In this document: positions 7,036 to 14,318 of the stretch, piece by piece
How positions within the stretch are numbered: the stretch's first letter is position 1
How the letters are laid out: the number at the start of each line of letters is the position of its first letter
NCBI GenBank assembly: GCA_964503615.1
Contig: CAZDBA010000091.1
Span: 1-20,970 of the forward strand
Direction of reading: 5' to 3'
From: CAZDBA01 sp964503615
GTDB taxonomy: Bacteria; Planctomycetota; Planctomycetia; Pirellulales; Pirellulaceae
Length of the DNA: 20,970 nucleotides
The notes under the pieces: model-generated
What the model saw: the letters and a program-made list of their open reading frames with translations, nothing else
The model's database searches: none
Told to the model about the DNA's origin: nothing
Position numbers and translations under genes: made by a program

Positions 7036-8091
7036 TTGAAATTGAACTTGGAACTCAATGAATTCCGCGGGGCTGAGATCATTCATTTCGCTTCTGAAGA
7101 TTGGATTATCTCCTCCAATCGCAACGTGATTTCGGTTGCCAATGGAAACGAAACCAGGAAAGTGACTTTACCACAGAACGGTTGGAAGCAACTCCTCCTT
7201 CCATTTCGCTTGGCTCGTCGGGCGGCTCGGCTGGACAAATGCAACGTTTTCCCAAACTTTGTTGGCGATCGGCTGGAATCTTTGATTGCGATTCGTCAAG
7301 GATCTGTTTACCAAGTTGCATACCCATCCGGTGAACCGGTCAAAACTCTCCAACTTACTCGATGCCGCAACGTTCTTCATCAATCTATTTGCAAGACAGA
7401 CTCAGGAAATATTTTTTTTGGTGAATACGGAAATAATGGAGAGAGAAAAAGTGTCCCCGTCTATCGCAGTACCGACCAAGGTAAATCATGGCAGGTGATT
7501 TATGAGTTTCCCGCCAAGTCTGTCAAACATGTGCATGGGTGCTACTGGGACCAATATGCAAAACGCGTTTGGGTCTGCACGGGAGATTTCGCTGGAGAGA
7601 ACATTATTCTGTCAGCGGATGAAGACTTTAATGACGTTGTCCAATTTGGTGATGGAAGCCAGAGCTGGCGAACGTGCTATCCGTTATTTTTTCCCGACCA
7701 CGTAATCTGGCCGATGGATTCTCAACTGGAAATTTCATACCTCTGTAAACTTGACCGAAAAACGGGAGAGCTAAGCCGGCACCAAGGTTTTCCCGGCCCA
7801 GTCTGGTACGCGAAAGATCTTACCGATGGCTGGTTTATTCTCGCCACGGCAAACGAAATCGGCGAAGGGGTTACCACCAACTCCTGCCATGTTTTCGTTT
7901 CGCAAGATGCCCTTAACTGGCAAGAAATATTTACAGTTCCGCACGACGGTTGGCCTAAAAGATATTTCAAGTTCGGCGTGATCGGTTTTGCTGATGGCGA
8001 GCAGTCGAGTCAAGATTTTTTCTTGTTTGCCGAAGCCGTTAAGGGAATGGATGGTAAATCGTTTCGTTGCCGAATAGTGAATGAATCATGA
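7036..8091 (+). CDS. Predicted beta-propeller protein with Asp-box motif, function unknown
   Basis: A 351-residue protein without a signal peptide or membrane helix, so probably cytoplasmic. It has repeated beta-strand patterns with aromatic turns, and one clear Asp-box, YRSTDQGKSW, near the middle (about 143-152), with a weaker one, VSQDALNW, near residue 290. Asp-boxes occur in sialidase-like and other BNR propellers, but no sialidase arginine triad can be seen, so a catalytic role is unsupported. The start is TTG, supported by GAGG upstream and an in-frame stop just before it. The last codons overlap the next gene (ATGA at 8088-8091), which implies translational coupling with the formyltransferase-domain protein. 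The two may form a complex or act in the same carbohydrate pathway; this is inference from position only. Confidence 0.78.
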   Translation: MKLNLELNEFRGAEIIHFASEDWIISSNRNVISVANGNETRKVTLPQNGWKQLLLPFRLARRAARLDKCNVFPNFVGDRLESLIAIRQGSVYQVAYPSGEPVKTLQLTRCRNVLHQSICKTDSGNIFFGEYGNNGERKSVPVYRSTDQGKSWQVIYEFPAKSVKHVHGCYWDQYAKRVWVCTGDFAGENIILSADEDFNDVVQFGDGSQSWRTCYPLFFPDHVIWPMDSQLEISYLCKLDRKTGELSRHQGFPGPVWYAKDLTDGWFILATANEIGEGVTTNSCHVFVSQDALNWQEIFTVPHDGWPKRYFKFGVIGFADGEQSSQDFFLFAEAVKGMDGKSFRCRIVNES

Positions 8092-9539
8092 ACTATTCAA
8101 TAGAAAGCTCTTTGAGAATTCTGCGCAATGCAGATCTTGGCAACGAGATGCCTGACTTGCAAGAAGCGGCGAAAACTCTCACCGGAGAGGACTTTCCGGC
8201 TTCGAAGCGTCAACTGTCAAAGACCAACATTCGGTCAACGACTAAACCTGCCTTAAAGTCCCTAACCAAACCACTACTGGAAGAACTGCGTTCGACTCTT
8301 GCTTCCGATCCCGGAGACTCTGATGTCGATTGTTGGGCCCAAAAACTCCTTAGGGTATGCGAAGTCAGAAAATCATCACTTCGGGAACGACTCCTTGAGC
8401 AACAAATGAGCACTCGTGAGTTACAGCAAAAAACTCTGGCTCTGGTCTGCTTTTTCCTGAAGTACTTTGATAAGTCGCGAGACGCGCGATTTGTCAACGT
8501 CGCCCTCAAACTGGTTGATCAACGTTGGCTACTTCACCCGGACAAAGCAACTAAATTGGCGGATGGGAATTGCGATTCGATCGCTTGTTTGACACTGGCT
8601 TGCAACGTACTCTTGGACAAAGCGTTGTTCGACCTCGAAAATTCCGATGTCAACAACGATGTAAAAGTAGAGTTAGCTGCGATCACAGATTCAACCAACT
8701 CATATCAACCTATCCCGTGCACTACAAACAAAAGCGTGATTGTTTTTTCACCCAGCAGGTTTAGTTTGTACTCAATGGCTTCGACCGAAATGTTAGTCCG
8801 AAACGGGGTCAAAATCGAAGCGATCGTCGTACGTCGACTTTTTAATCCTCGCCGCGCTGTCTCAGAGTTCCGTCGTGATGGCAAACGCTTAATCAAGAAA
8901 GTCTGGAACAAACTGGTCTTAAGGAAGCGCGCCTACAAAGCTGAATACCAATACAAAACCTTGCCTCAAGTTTTAGAGTCTTTGAGTGTTGCGGAAAAAT
9001 CGCTTGATGAACTCGCTGCCCGTCATGGCATTCCTGTTGTTTACTGCAACACTCTGAATGACGACGTGGTCCACAAGCAGCTTGAAGCGAGTCGACCTGA
9101 TGCAGTTGTTTTTACTGGCGGCGGGATTCTCAGGGAAAAGACTTTGTCTTTAGCCGGAGATGGGGTGCTTAATTGCCATATCGGCCAGCTTCCTCACTAT
9201 CGCGGAATGGACGTCGTGGAATGGCCGTTGCTGGAAAACAGAGTCGATTCATTGGGATTTACCGTTCATTTTATGGCCAAAGGTATCGATACAGGAGACA
9301 TTTTAAATATCTTTCCGATAGGCATCGATCTCGCGTCCAACATCACCGACCTACGAAGAAAGTGTGAAGCCCACATGTCCTGCGCGATGGTACAAACGGT
9401 TACTCGGTTTCTAAATGGTCAATGCCCGCGGTTCTCGCAATCCTCGAAAGATGGCAAGCAGTATTTTATTATTCACGAGCGCCTCAGAGAAATCGCAGAG
9501 CGGCGACTGGAAAAAGCAATCCGCGAAACCGCATCTTGA
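8088..9539 (+). CDS. Formyltransferase-domain protein with novel N-terminal region
   Basis: A 483-residue protein in two parts. Residues 1 to about 210 are mostly helical, lack recognisable motifs and contain an ELQQKTLALVCFFLKYF-like segment. Residues about 214-445 form a formyltransferase (Formyl_trans_N) fold: the N-x-H pair is N362 and H364 in NCHIGQLPHYRGMD, and the catalytic aspartate is D401 in GIDTGDIL, matching the N106/H108/D144 triad of E. coli methionyl-tRNA formyltransferase. The tRNA-binding C-terminal domain of that enzyme is absent; the tail is only a short helix (YFIIHERLREIAERRLEK). It therefore probably transfers a formyl group from 10-formyltetrahydrofolate to an amine other than Met-tRNA, such as an amino sugar. 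Its start overlaps the upstream propeller gene by 4 bp. No sugar-nucleotide genes are adjacent to fix the substrate. Confidence 0.85.
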   Translation: MNYSIESSLRILRNADLGNEMPDLQEAAKTLTGEDFPASKRQLSKTNIRSTTKPALKSLTKPLLEELRSTLASDPGDSDVDCWAQKLLRVCEVRKSSLRERLLEQQMSTRELQQKTLALVCFFLKYFDKSRDARFVNVALKLVDQRWLLHPDKATKLADGNCDSIACLTLACNVLLDKALFDLENSDVNNDVKVELAAITDSTNSYQPIPCTTNKSVIVFSPSRFSLYSMASTEMLVRNGVKIEAIVVRRLFNPRRAVSEFRRDGKRLIKKVWNKLVLRKRAYKAEYQYKTLPQVLESLSVAEKSLDELAARHGIPVVYCNTLNDDVVHKQLEASRPDAVVFTGGGILREKTLSLAGDGVLNCHIGQLPHYRGMDVVEWPLLENRVDSLGFTVHFMAKGIDTGDILNIFPIGIDLASNITDLRRKCEAHMSCAMVQTVTRFLNGQCPRFSQSSKDGKQYFIIHERLREIAERRLEKAIRETAS

Positions 9540-9691
9540 TGTACCTGAGGACACAACATCGCCGATGCTAGCGTCCTGCAACACAGTAAATTCAATATTT
9601 GCGGTGAATCGTTAAAGCTTGCTCAAGCCGCACAGTTTTAAATTCCGAAGAACAATATGTACGAATAGAGCAGGGGGTGCTCCATCGATAA

Positions 9692-10588
9692 GTGCGCTGG
9701 CATGCCAGCCACGATACCGTGTCCACAATTAGCACACAAACCGAACATCACTATCCGGATACCATTCCCGGTCGTTTTGCCAGTTGGCTAACGAGTTGGG
9801 GAAAAGGTGTCTTGGACAACGTTATCGCGCTGGGTGATTTTGGCTTGTTCGTTTTTCGGACGTTGTGGTGGATGATCAAACGAGGCGCCAAGCTTGAAAC
9901 ACTCTGGCCCTGCTTTCATACCGTTGGCGTGCTGAGCTTGCCCGTTGTCGCGCTGACTGGGACTTTCATTGGAATGGTCTTGGCCGTTCAAAGTAACTTT
10001 CAATTCAAACAGCTCGGCCTGGAAACACGTCTGGGAGCTGTTATCAATATGACGCTGGTCCGTGAACTGGGACCGGTTCTGGCCGCCACAATGTTGGCCG
10101 GCCGTGTTGGCAGCGCGATGGCTGCAGAACTGGGAACCATGCGTGTCACAAATCAGATCGATGCGCTGGAAGCAATGGGAGCGCATCCGATTCGGTACTT
10201 GGTCGTACCTCGCTTTATTGCCTGTTTATTGTTGATTCCTACCTTGACCATCATGGCCGATTTTATGGGGGTTGCTGGCGGGCACATTTACAGCGTCTGG
10301 GTTCTGGAAATCGACGTTCACCACTACATGTCCAACAGCGCGAAATTCGTAACCACTTTCGATTTGGGAGTGGGGTTGTTTAAAAGCCTCTTTTTTGGAG
10401 CGGCAATTGGCATGGTCAGCTGTTACCAGGGCTTCCATTGTACGGCAGGTGCCGAAGGGGTTGGGCGTGCCTCAACCGCCTCGTTCGTCTATTCTTTTGT
10501 CATGATTCTTGCCTTGGATCTTTTCCTGGGGATCTCGATCGATGCAATTTACCTAAGCCTGTTTCCCGAAGGCGCGAGTTTATTCTAA
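9692..10588 (+). CDS. mlaE: MlaE-family lipid ABC transporter permease
   Basis: The inner-membrane permease of an Mla-type phospholipid transporter, PF02405-like. The family signature LVRELGPVLAATMLAGRVGS continues to MRVTNQIDALEAMG (about 122-163 with the start used here), surrounded by about five to six hydrophobic segments. The length of 298 is longer than the usual 255-265 residues because of an N-terminal extension. The start is uncertain: GTG at 9692 gives the longest form, but GTG at 9719 (MSTISTQTEH) is a good alternative, and a perfect 14-bp palindrome sits between them. The gene overlaps mlaF by one base (TAATG). It is the first gene of a three-gene operon. Confidence 0.92.
   Translation: MRWHASHDTVSTISTQTEHHYPDTIPGRFASWLTSWGKGVLDNVIALGDFGLFVFRTLWWMIKRGAKLETLWPCFHTVGVLSLPVVALTGTFIGMVLAVQSNFQFKQLGLETRLGAVINMTLVRELGPVLAATMLAGRVGSAMAAELGTMRVTNQIDALEAMGAHPIRYLVVPRFIACLLLIPTLTIMADFMGVAGGHIYSVWVLEIDVHHYMSNSAKFVTTFDLGVGLFKSLFFGAAIGMVSCYQGFHCTAGAEGVGRASTASFVYSFVMILALDLFLGISIDAIYLSLFPEGASLF
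9696..9709. repeat. Perfect 14-bp palindrome at the mla operon start
   Basis: gctggcatgccagc reads identically on both strands. It lies 10 bases before the alternative GTG start of mlaE. It may be a regulator binding site or part of an intergenic repeat; nothing identifies a cognate regulator. Confidence 0.45.
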
Positions 10589-11424
10589 TGAATCTTGACC
10601 AGTATTTTGATGAGACAGCCCAAGTTGAAATCAACGACGTTTCTGTGTCGTTCGGTAGAAATCAAATTCTGCGCGATATCAACTTGAAAATTCCGGCCGG
10701 ACAAACCGTTGCTCTGTTAGGTGAAAGTGGCTGTGGGAAAACGGTTTTAATGAAAACCATCATCGCACTGAAACCAGCCTCGAATGATTATGTAAAACTG
10801 GGGTCAGTCATTTTTGATGGCAAGGACCTTAGTAAGCTGCGACCTGATGACCTTGCGCGACTTAGATTGCGTTTTGGATTCCTGTTTCAAAACGCCGCCT
10901 TGTTTGACAGCATGACAATCGAGCAAAACGTTTCGTTTCCTCTTCGTCAACATGGGCGATTCCAACCGGAAGAAATCCGCGAGATGGTACTACAGCGACT
11001 GGCCGAAGTCGGCTTGCCCGACAGCGTCCTGCACAAACGTCCTGCCGAACTGTCGGGAGGCATGCAAAAACGAGTAGGGTTGGCTCGAGCGCTGATTTTG
11101 AATCCCGAATTGATCATGTATGACGAACCGACAACTGGACTGGACCCAATCATGAGCGATGTGATCAACGAGTTGATCATTCGCACGCGTCGTCGCAATC
11201 CAGTTACCAGCATCGTTGTCACACACGATATGCACACCGCGCGAAAGGTCTCAGATCGGGTCATCATGCTATACCCTTTGACTCGTCTGGATCCGAATGA
11301 GCCGCAAATTATCTATGACGGACCACCCGCGGGGTTAGAAACCTGCCGTGACCGGCGTGTTCGCCAATTTGTAAATGGTGAAGCAGGTCAACGACTGATG
11401 GAACTACGCGCAAACGGAGTTTAA
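10588..11424 (+). CDS. mlaF: MlaF-family lipid ABC transporter ATPase
   Basis: The 278-residue ATPase partner of the permease. All ABC motifs are present: Walker A GESGCGKT (45-52), Q-loop Q101, signature LSGGMQ (155-160), Walker B LIMYDEP (175-181), D-loop region TGLDP and H-loop H213 in VTHDMH. The closest family is MlaF/Ttg2A, which powers transfer of phospholipids (usually toward the inner membrane in E. coli) with MlaE and MlaD. The ATG start at 10588-10590 overlaps the mlaE stop (TAATG), indicating coupled translation; the open frame extends upstream into mlaE, but that part only reads mlaE in another frame. The MCE protein begins 12 bp downstream. Confidence 0.95.
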   Translation: MNLDQYFDETAQVEINDVSVSFGRNQILRDINLKIPAGQTVALLGESGCGKTVLMKTIIALKPASNDYVKLGSVIFDGKDLSKLRPDDLARLRLRFGFLFQNAALFDSMTIEQNVSFPLRQHGRFQPEEIREMVLQRLAEVGLPDSVLHKRPAELSGGMQKRVGLARALILNPELIMYDEPTTGLDPIMSDVINELIIRTRRRNPVTSIVVTHDMHTARKVSDRVIMLYPLTRLDPNEPQIIYDGPPAGLETCRDRRVRQFVNGEAGQRLMELRANGV

Positions 11425-11436
11425 GAAAACGGTCTT

Positions 11437-12648
11437 ATGGACGAACGAGTTTTACAACTGAGAATCGGACTTTTCCTGTTGATCGCCATGATCATCCTAG
11501 GAATCCTGATCGTGTACAACACGGAAGGCTGGAGTTCTCAGTATTCGATTCACATCAAAGCACAAACAGCGCCCGGCGTTGCTGCGGGGACTCCTGTGCG
11601 CAAAAACGGTATCCGCATCGGCCGAGTATCCCGCGTTGAAACACAAGAAGATCATGTCGCACTTACACTAAAAATAAACCAAAGGGAAAAAGTATTTGCT
11701 GGTGAAATCTGCTCGATCGGAGCCGATTCGTTCTTGGGTGATAGTGTTATCGAAGTTATCCCCGTCGATGCCCAACTGCGAGGCGACCAACTGATCGAAG
11801 GCGGTATACTGAATAGAATCGTGGTGAAGAGAAACCCGATGGAGCTGATCGACGTTGCAATCAATCTGGAAGGTGAAATCAAAGAAACTCTGGCTGTCAT
11901 ACGTGACGCGGGCACCTCGGTCGAACAGGCGGGAACCGGGATCAATTCGCTTGCTGACCAGTTCGATGGCCTACTCGGTGATGATGACAACGAACTGAGC
12001 CAGATGTTGGCCGAGTTCCGTACGATGAGTCAAAAAGCCCAGTTGGCGCTGGACAATCTCAATCGCATGTTTGAAAACGTAAATAACGTAGTTGGTGATC
12101 CCGACATCAAAGTCAAAGTCAACGATGCGCTGGCAACGCTACCGGAAATTTTCGAAGAAGTCAGAAATACGATCACAACTACTCGCGAAACGATTGACTC
12201 GTTTAGCGATGTAAGTGGAACTGCGGCAACTAACTTGGAGAATCTGGAGTCGTTTACCGCCTCTCTAAAACTGGAAGGCCCGGAGATTTTGACTCAGGTC
12301 AATGCGAGCCTGAAAAATATCGATGAGCTGGTTTCCGAGGTCAAACAGTTTGCCTCCAACCTGGAAGACTTTGAGCTCAACCTTCCCGAATTCCCTGATT
12401 TCTCCAAAGGCACGATCGGCAAGTTGCTGAACGAAACAGAACTGTACGACAACGCAAACAAGGCCGTGGAAAACGTAAAAGACGTGACTTACAAACTCGA
12501 ACCCCTGATGAACGACCTTAGAATGATCGCCGACGGAATTGCTCGAGATCCGGGCCAGCTCGGAATTCGCGGAGCACTGAATCGCCGACCTGCGAATACC
12601 GGTTACAAGGGAAATACGAGGGGACGCGAAAGTGGCTTTCGACGATAA
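11437..12648 (+). CDS. mlaD: MCE-domain (MlaD-like) lipid transport protein with long helical tail
   Basis: The substrate-binding partner of the transporter. One N-terminal membrane helix (about 10-27) anchors it in the inner membrane with the rest periplasmic. A single MCE domain, about residues 36-112, contains PGVAAGTPVRKNGIRIGRV (46-64) and DSFLGDSVIEVIP (97-109), the usual MCE landmarks. The remaining 290 residues are largely helical, with heptad-like runs such as TTTRETIDSFSDV and NASLKNIDELVSEVKQF, a likely elongated stalk or tunnel. At 403 residues it is more than twice the length of E. coli MlaD (183). No MlaB or MlaC homologue is adjacent. It ends in a basic, glycine/arginine-rich tail. 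Confidence 0.92.
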   Translation: MDERVLQLRIGLFLLIAMIILGILIVYNTEGWSSQYSIHIKAQTAPGVAAGTPVRKNGIRIGRVSRVETQEDHVALTLKINQREKVFAGEICSIGADSFLGDSVIEVIPVDAQLRGDQLIEGGILNRIVVKRNPMELIDVAINLEGEIKETLAVIRDAGTSVEQAGTGINSLADQFDGLLGDDDNELSQMLAEFRTMSQKAQLALDNLNRMFENVNNVVGDPDIKVKVNDALATLPEIFEEVRNTITTTRETIDSFSDVSGTAATNLENLESFTASLKLEGPEILTQVNASLKNIDELVSEVKQFASNLEDFELNLPEFPDFSKGTIGKLLNETELYDNANKAVENVKDVTYKLEPLMNDLRMIADGIARDPGQLGIRGALNRRPANTGYKGNTRGRESGFRR

Positions 12649-12685
12649 AATCCCATTTGAATTCGGTATTTCCGGGCGGGAATGA

Positions 12686-12714
12686 GAAAACTGGACTCGA
12701 TTTCGGCAGTTTTC
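12686..12714 (+). terminator. Possible terminator hairpin after the mla operon
   Basis: gaaaactg (12686-12693) pairs with cagttttc (12707-12714) around a 13-base loop, 38 bp after mlaD. It lacks a T-run after the stem, so it is a weak candidate for termination or 3'-end processing. Confidence 0.3.
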
Positions 12715-12809
12715 GATAGAATTAAAGACGCTTCAAAATATCATCACATCAATGACCTTTTCTAGGTTATCTTGCGTCTAAATTCCCTCCAACTATTCAT
12801 GGCGAAATC

Positions 12810-13619
12810 ATGTCGATCAATCCAACTAAAAGCAACCATCAGCATGCTTCTCTATCCCAGGACCTGCGTTCTGTCGACACAACCGGCAAAGTTGTATTCG
12901 GCATCGCCGGCATGTTAGTAGTCTTGTGGTTTTTTGGAACGCTGCTCTACACCTGTATCCCTCAAAGTTCAAAAACAAATGCACTCGCATCCAACTCAAC
13001 CAATGACGAAGCAAATCAAACGAGCCTGACTGCGGATGAAAATGTCAACGAGCATGTCCTCGCCAACTTGGACAATTCAGAATCTAACCTGCCTAACCCA
13101 GAACCTAAACCAGCAGTGCCTGACTTTGCCGAAGTCGAAACTGACAGCGAAAAGATTGAAAGCTCCACAAAGCAGCTAAAGGAAACGGCCAAGTCAGAAC
13201 CTGCCCCCAAGACAGAAACGGCTCCGATTCCTCAACCCAAAATCGAAATCGAACACTCGTCAACAACGAGGAGCAAACCGGCTAACGTTCCGCTCGTGCC
13301 AGTTGAACCCATTGCTAAAGCCGCACCAAAACCGCCAACGTTAGAGCCGGCGCCGAAACCGGTACCGATGTTGATTGAGCCTCTTGAACCAAAGATCGCC
13401 GAGAAGAATATCGAGCCGGAGATTGAAGACCCTGTTGAAACAAACTATCACATGCGAGATTGGATCTCGGACACAGGAGGCACCGCACGAATGGCGTATG
13501 TTGGACGAGCCGAGGATGGTGATGTAATGGTCATCAATGACAAAGGTAAACAATTCAAAGTACCGTTTTCTCGCTTTAGTGAACTTGACAAGAAGTACAT
13601 CGAAAATTTAGAGAAGTAA
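12810..13619 (+). CDS. Membrane-anchored protein with C-terminal SHD1 domain
   Basis: A 269-residue protein. A cytoplasmic N-terminus of about 26 residues is followed by one membrane helix (about 27-50). Residues about 51-210 are an acidic, Pro/Lys/Glu-rich disordered spacer with PKP and EPKP-like repeats. The C-terminal 55 residues (215-269) match the SLA1 homology domain 1 (SHD1) seen in many planctomycete proteins: RDWISDTGGTARMAYVG, VMVINDKGKQFKVPFSRFS, and LDKKYIENL at the end. In eukaryotes SHD1 binds NPFxD peptides; its role in bacteria is not settled. The protein should be exposed outside the inner membrane, because a short positively charged N-terminus precedes the helix. It begins 161 bp after mlaD and is probably transcribed separately, though readthrough is possible. 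Confidence 0.85.
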   Translation: MSINPTKSNHQHASLSQDLRSVDTTGKVVFGIAGMLVVLWFFGTLLYTCIPQSSKTNALASNSTNDEANQTSLTADENVNEHVLANLDNSESNLPNPEPKPAVPDFAEVETDSEKIESSTKQLKETAKSEPAPKTETAPIPQPKIEIEHSSTTRSKPANVPLVPVEPIAKAAPKPPTLEPAPKPVPMLIEPLEPKIAEKNIEPEIEDPVETNYHMRDWISDTGGTARMAYVGRAEDGDVMVINDKGKQFKVPFSRFSELDKKYIENLEK

Positions 13620-13628
13620 ACCGTTGCG

Positions 13629-13647
13629 AAAAAGTGCTTGGCTTTTT
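13629..13647. terminator. Possible bidirectional terminator between convergent genes
   Basis: aaaaag at 13629-13634 pairs with cttttt at 13642-13647 around a 7-base loop, in the gap between two convergent genes. The stem is weak because it is A/T rich, but a T-run on either strand fits a bidirectional terminator. Confidence 0.4.
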
Positions 13648-13713
13648 GTAAAACAAACAGACGGCCACGAAGGAGTTTAAAACCAACAGGCAAAACCAAA
13701 TTGAAAAATTTGA

Positions 13714-14163
13714 TTAGTTGATCGGTGCAGCGATGGTGCCGCGTTGGATATTGAACCTTGTGTCATTCGCTCGCTGCAACAACTGGCCTTCGTTGACCTG
13801 TGTTTTGGGAACCAGTTCGAAATCCATCACACGATCATCCCGCCGTTCTCGAAGACCAAAATTCTCGGTAAAAAAACTAACAGGAAATGAGTCAAAAAAG
13901 GGAGGAGCGATTCGTTCAGAAACATTGATCGACTGATAGCCTTCCTTTTCCAACTGAATTTGCCGGACGCCATAGTAGGTAAAAGGGACGCTGACTGGGG
14001 CGTGTCCGATCGGCTGCCGGTCGATGGTAACGTAAGCACCCTCTGGGTGACTGCGGACAATCATTCGCCGTTTAACACTGTTACAGCCGACTTGACTGAC
14101 GGAGGCCGCTGCTAGAGTGATCAGCAAAAGGGCTCGACCGAAGTGTAAAATTGAGTTGGCCAT
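13714..14163 (-). CDS. PEGA-domain lipoprotein
   Basis: A 149-residue lipoprotein if started at the ATG (14163); a TTG 24 bases upstream would add eight residues but has no ribosome binding site. The signal peptide (FGRALLLITLAAAS) ends at the lipobox SQVGC, so lipidation is at C27. A PEGA domain follows (about residues 34-85), with MIVRSHPEGAYVTIDRQPIG and a KEGYQSINV ending strand. PEGA domains are small beta-sandwich modules of surface and envelope proteins. The last 60 residues (FENFGL... to the end) are less conserved in appearance. It is divergent from the PP2C gene with about 155 bp between starts, and convergent with the SHD1 gene. Confidence 0.85.
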   Translation of the reverse strand: MANSILHFGRALLLITLAAASVSQVGCNSVKRRMIVRSHPEGAYVTIDRQPIGHAPVSVPFTYYGVRQIQLEKEGYQSINVSERIAPPFFDSFPVSFFTENFGLRERRDDRVMDFELVPKTQVNEGQLLQRANDTRFNIQRGTIAAPIN

Positions 14164-14318
14164 TTGTTGAATAGCAAGTGCCGACAAAGCTGGTGAAATA
14201 GACGTCGGCGGAGTATAGAAACCAAATAAGTTGACCGATAGAGCGGTTTGTGACCCTCAATGAGTTTTGAGAAGTCGATTTAGAGGGTACAATTGCGGTA
14301 GTGACACATACAGTATGA

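Noticed and set aside
6877..7086. Minus-strand open frame overlapping the start of the propeller gene
   Set aside because: It runs antisense to the propeller gene, whose start is supported by a Shine-Dalgarno sequence and an in-frame stop, and it has no recognisable features.
7036..8091. Sialidase or glycosyl hydrolase
   Set aside because: Asp-box motifs alone do not show catalysis; no sialidase arginine triad or acid/nucleophile pair can be identified.
8088..9539. Methionyl-tRNA formyltransferase (fmt)
   Set aside because: The tRNA-binding C-terminal domain is missing, a 210-residue N-terminal region is added, and the neighbours are not def or rRNA methyltransferase genes.
10438..10587. 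N-terminal extension of mlaF
   Set aside because: The extra 50 residues only read the end of mlaE in another frame. The TAATG overlap and normal MlaF length support the ATG at 10588.
14164..14187. Earlier TTG start for the PEGA lipoprotein
   Set aside because: No Shine-Dalgarno sequence precedes it, and the ATG at 14163 gives a better signal peptide.
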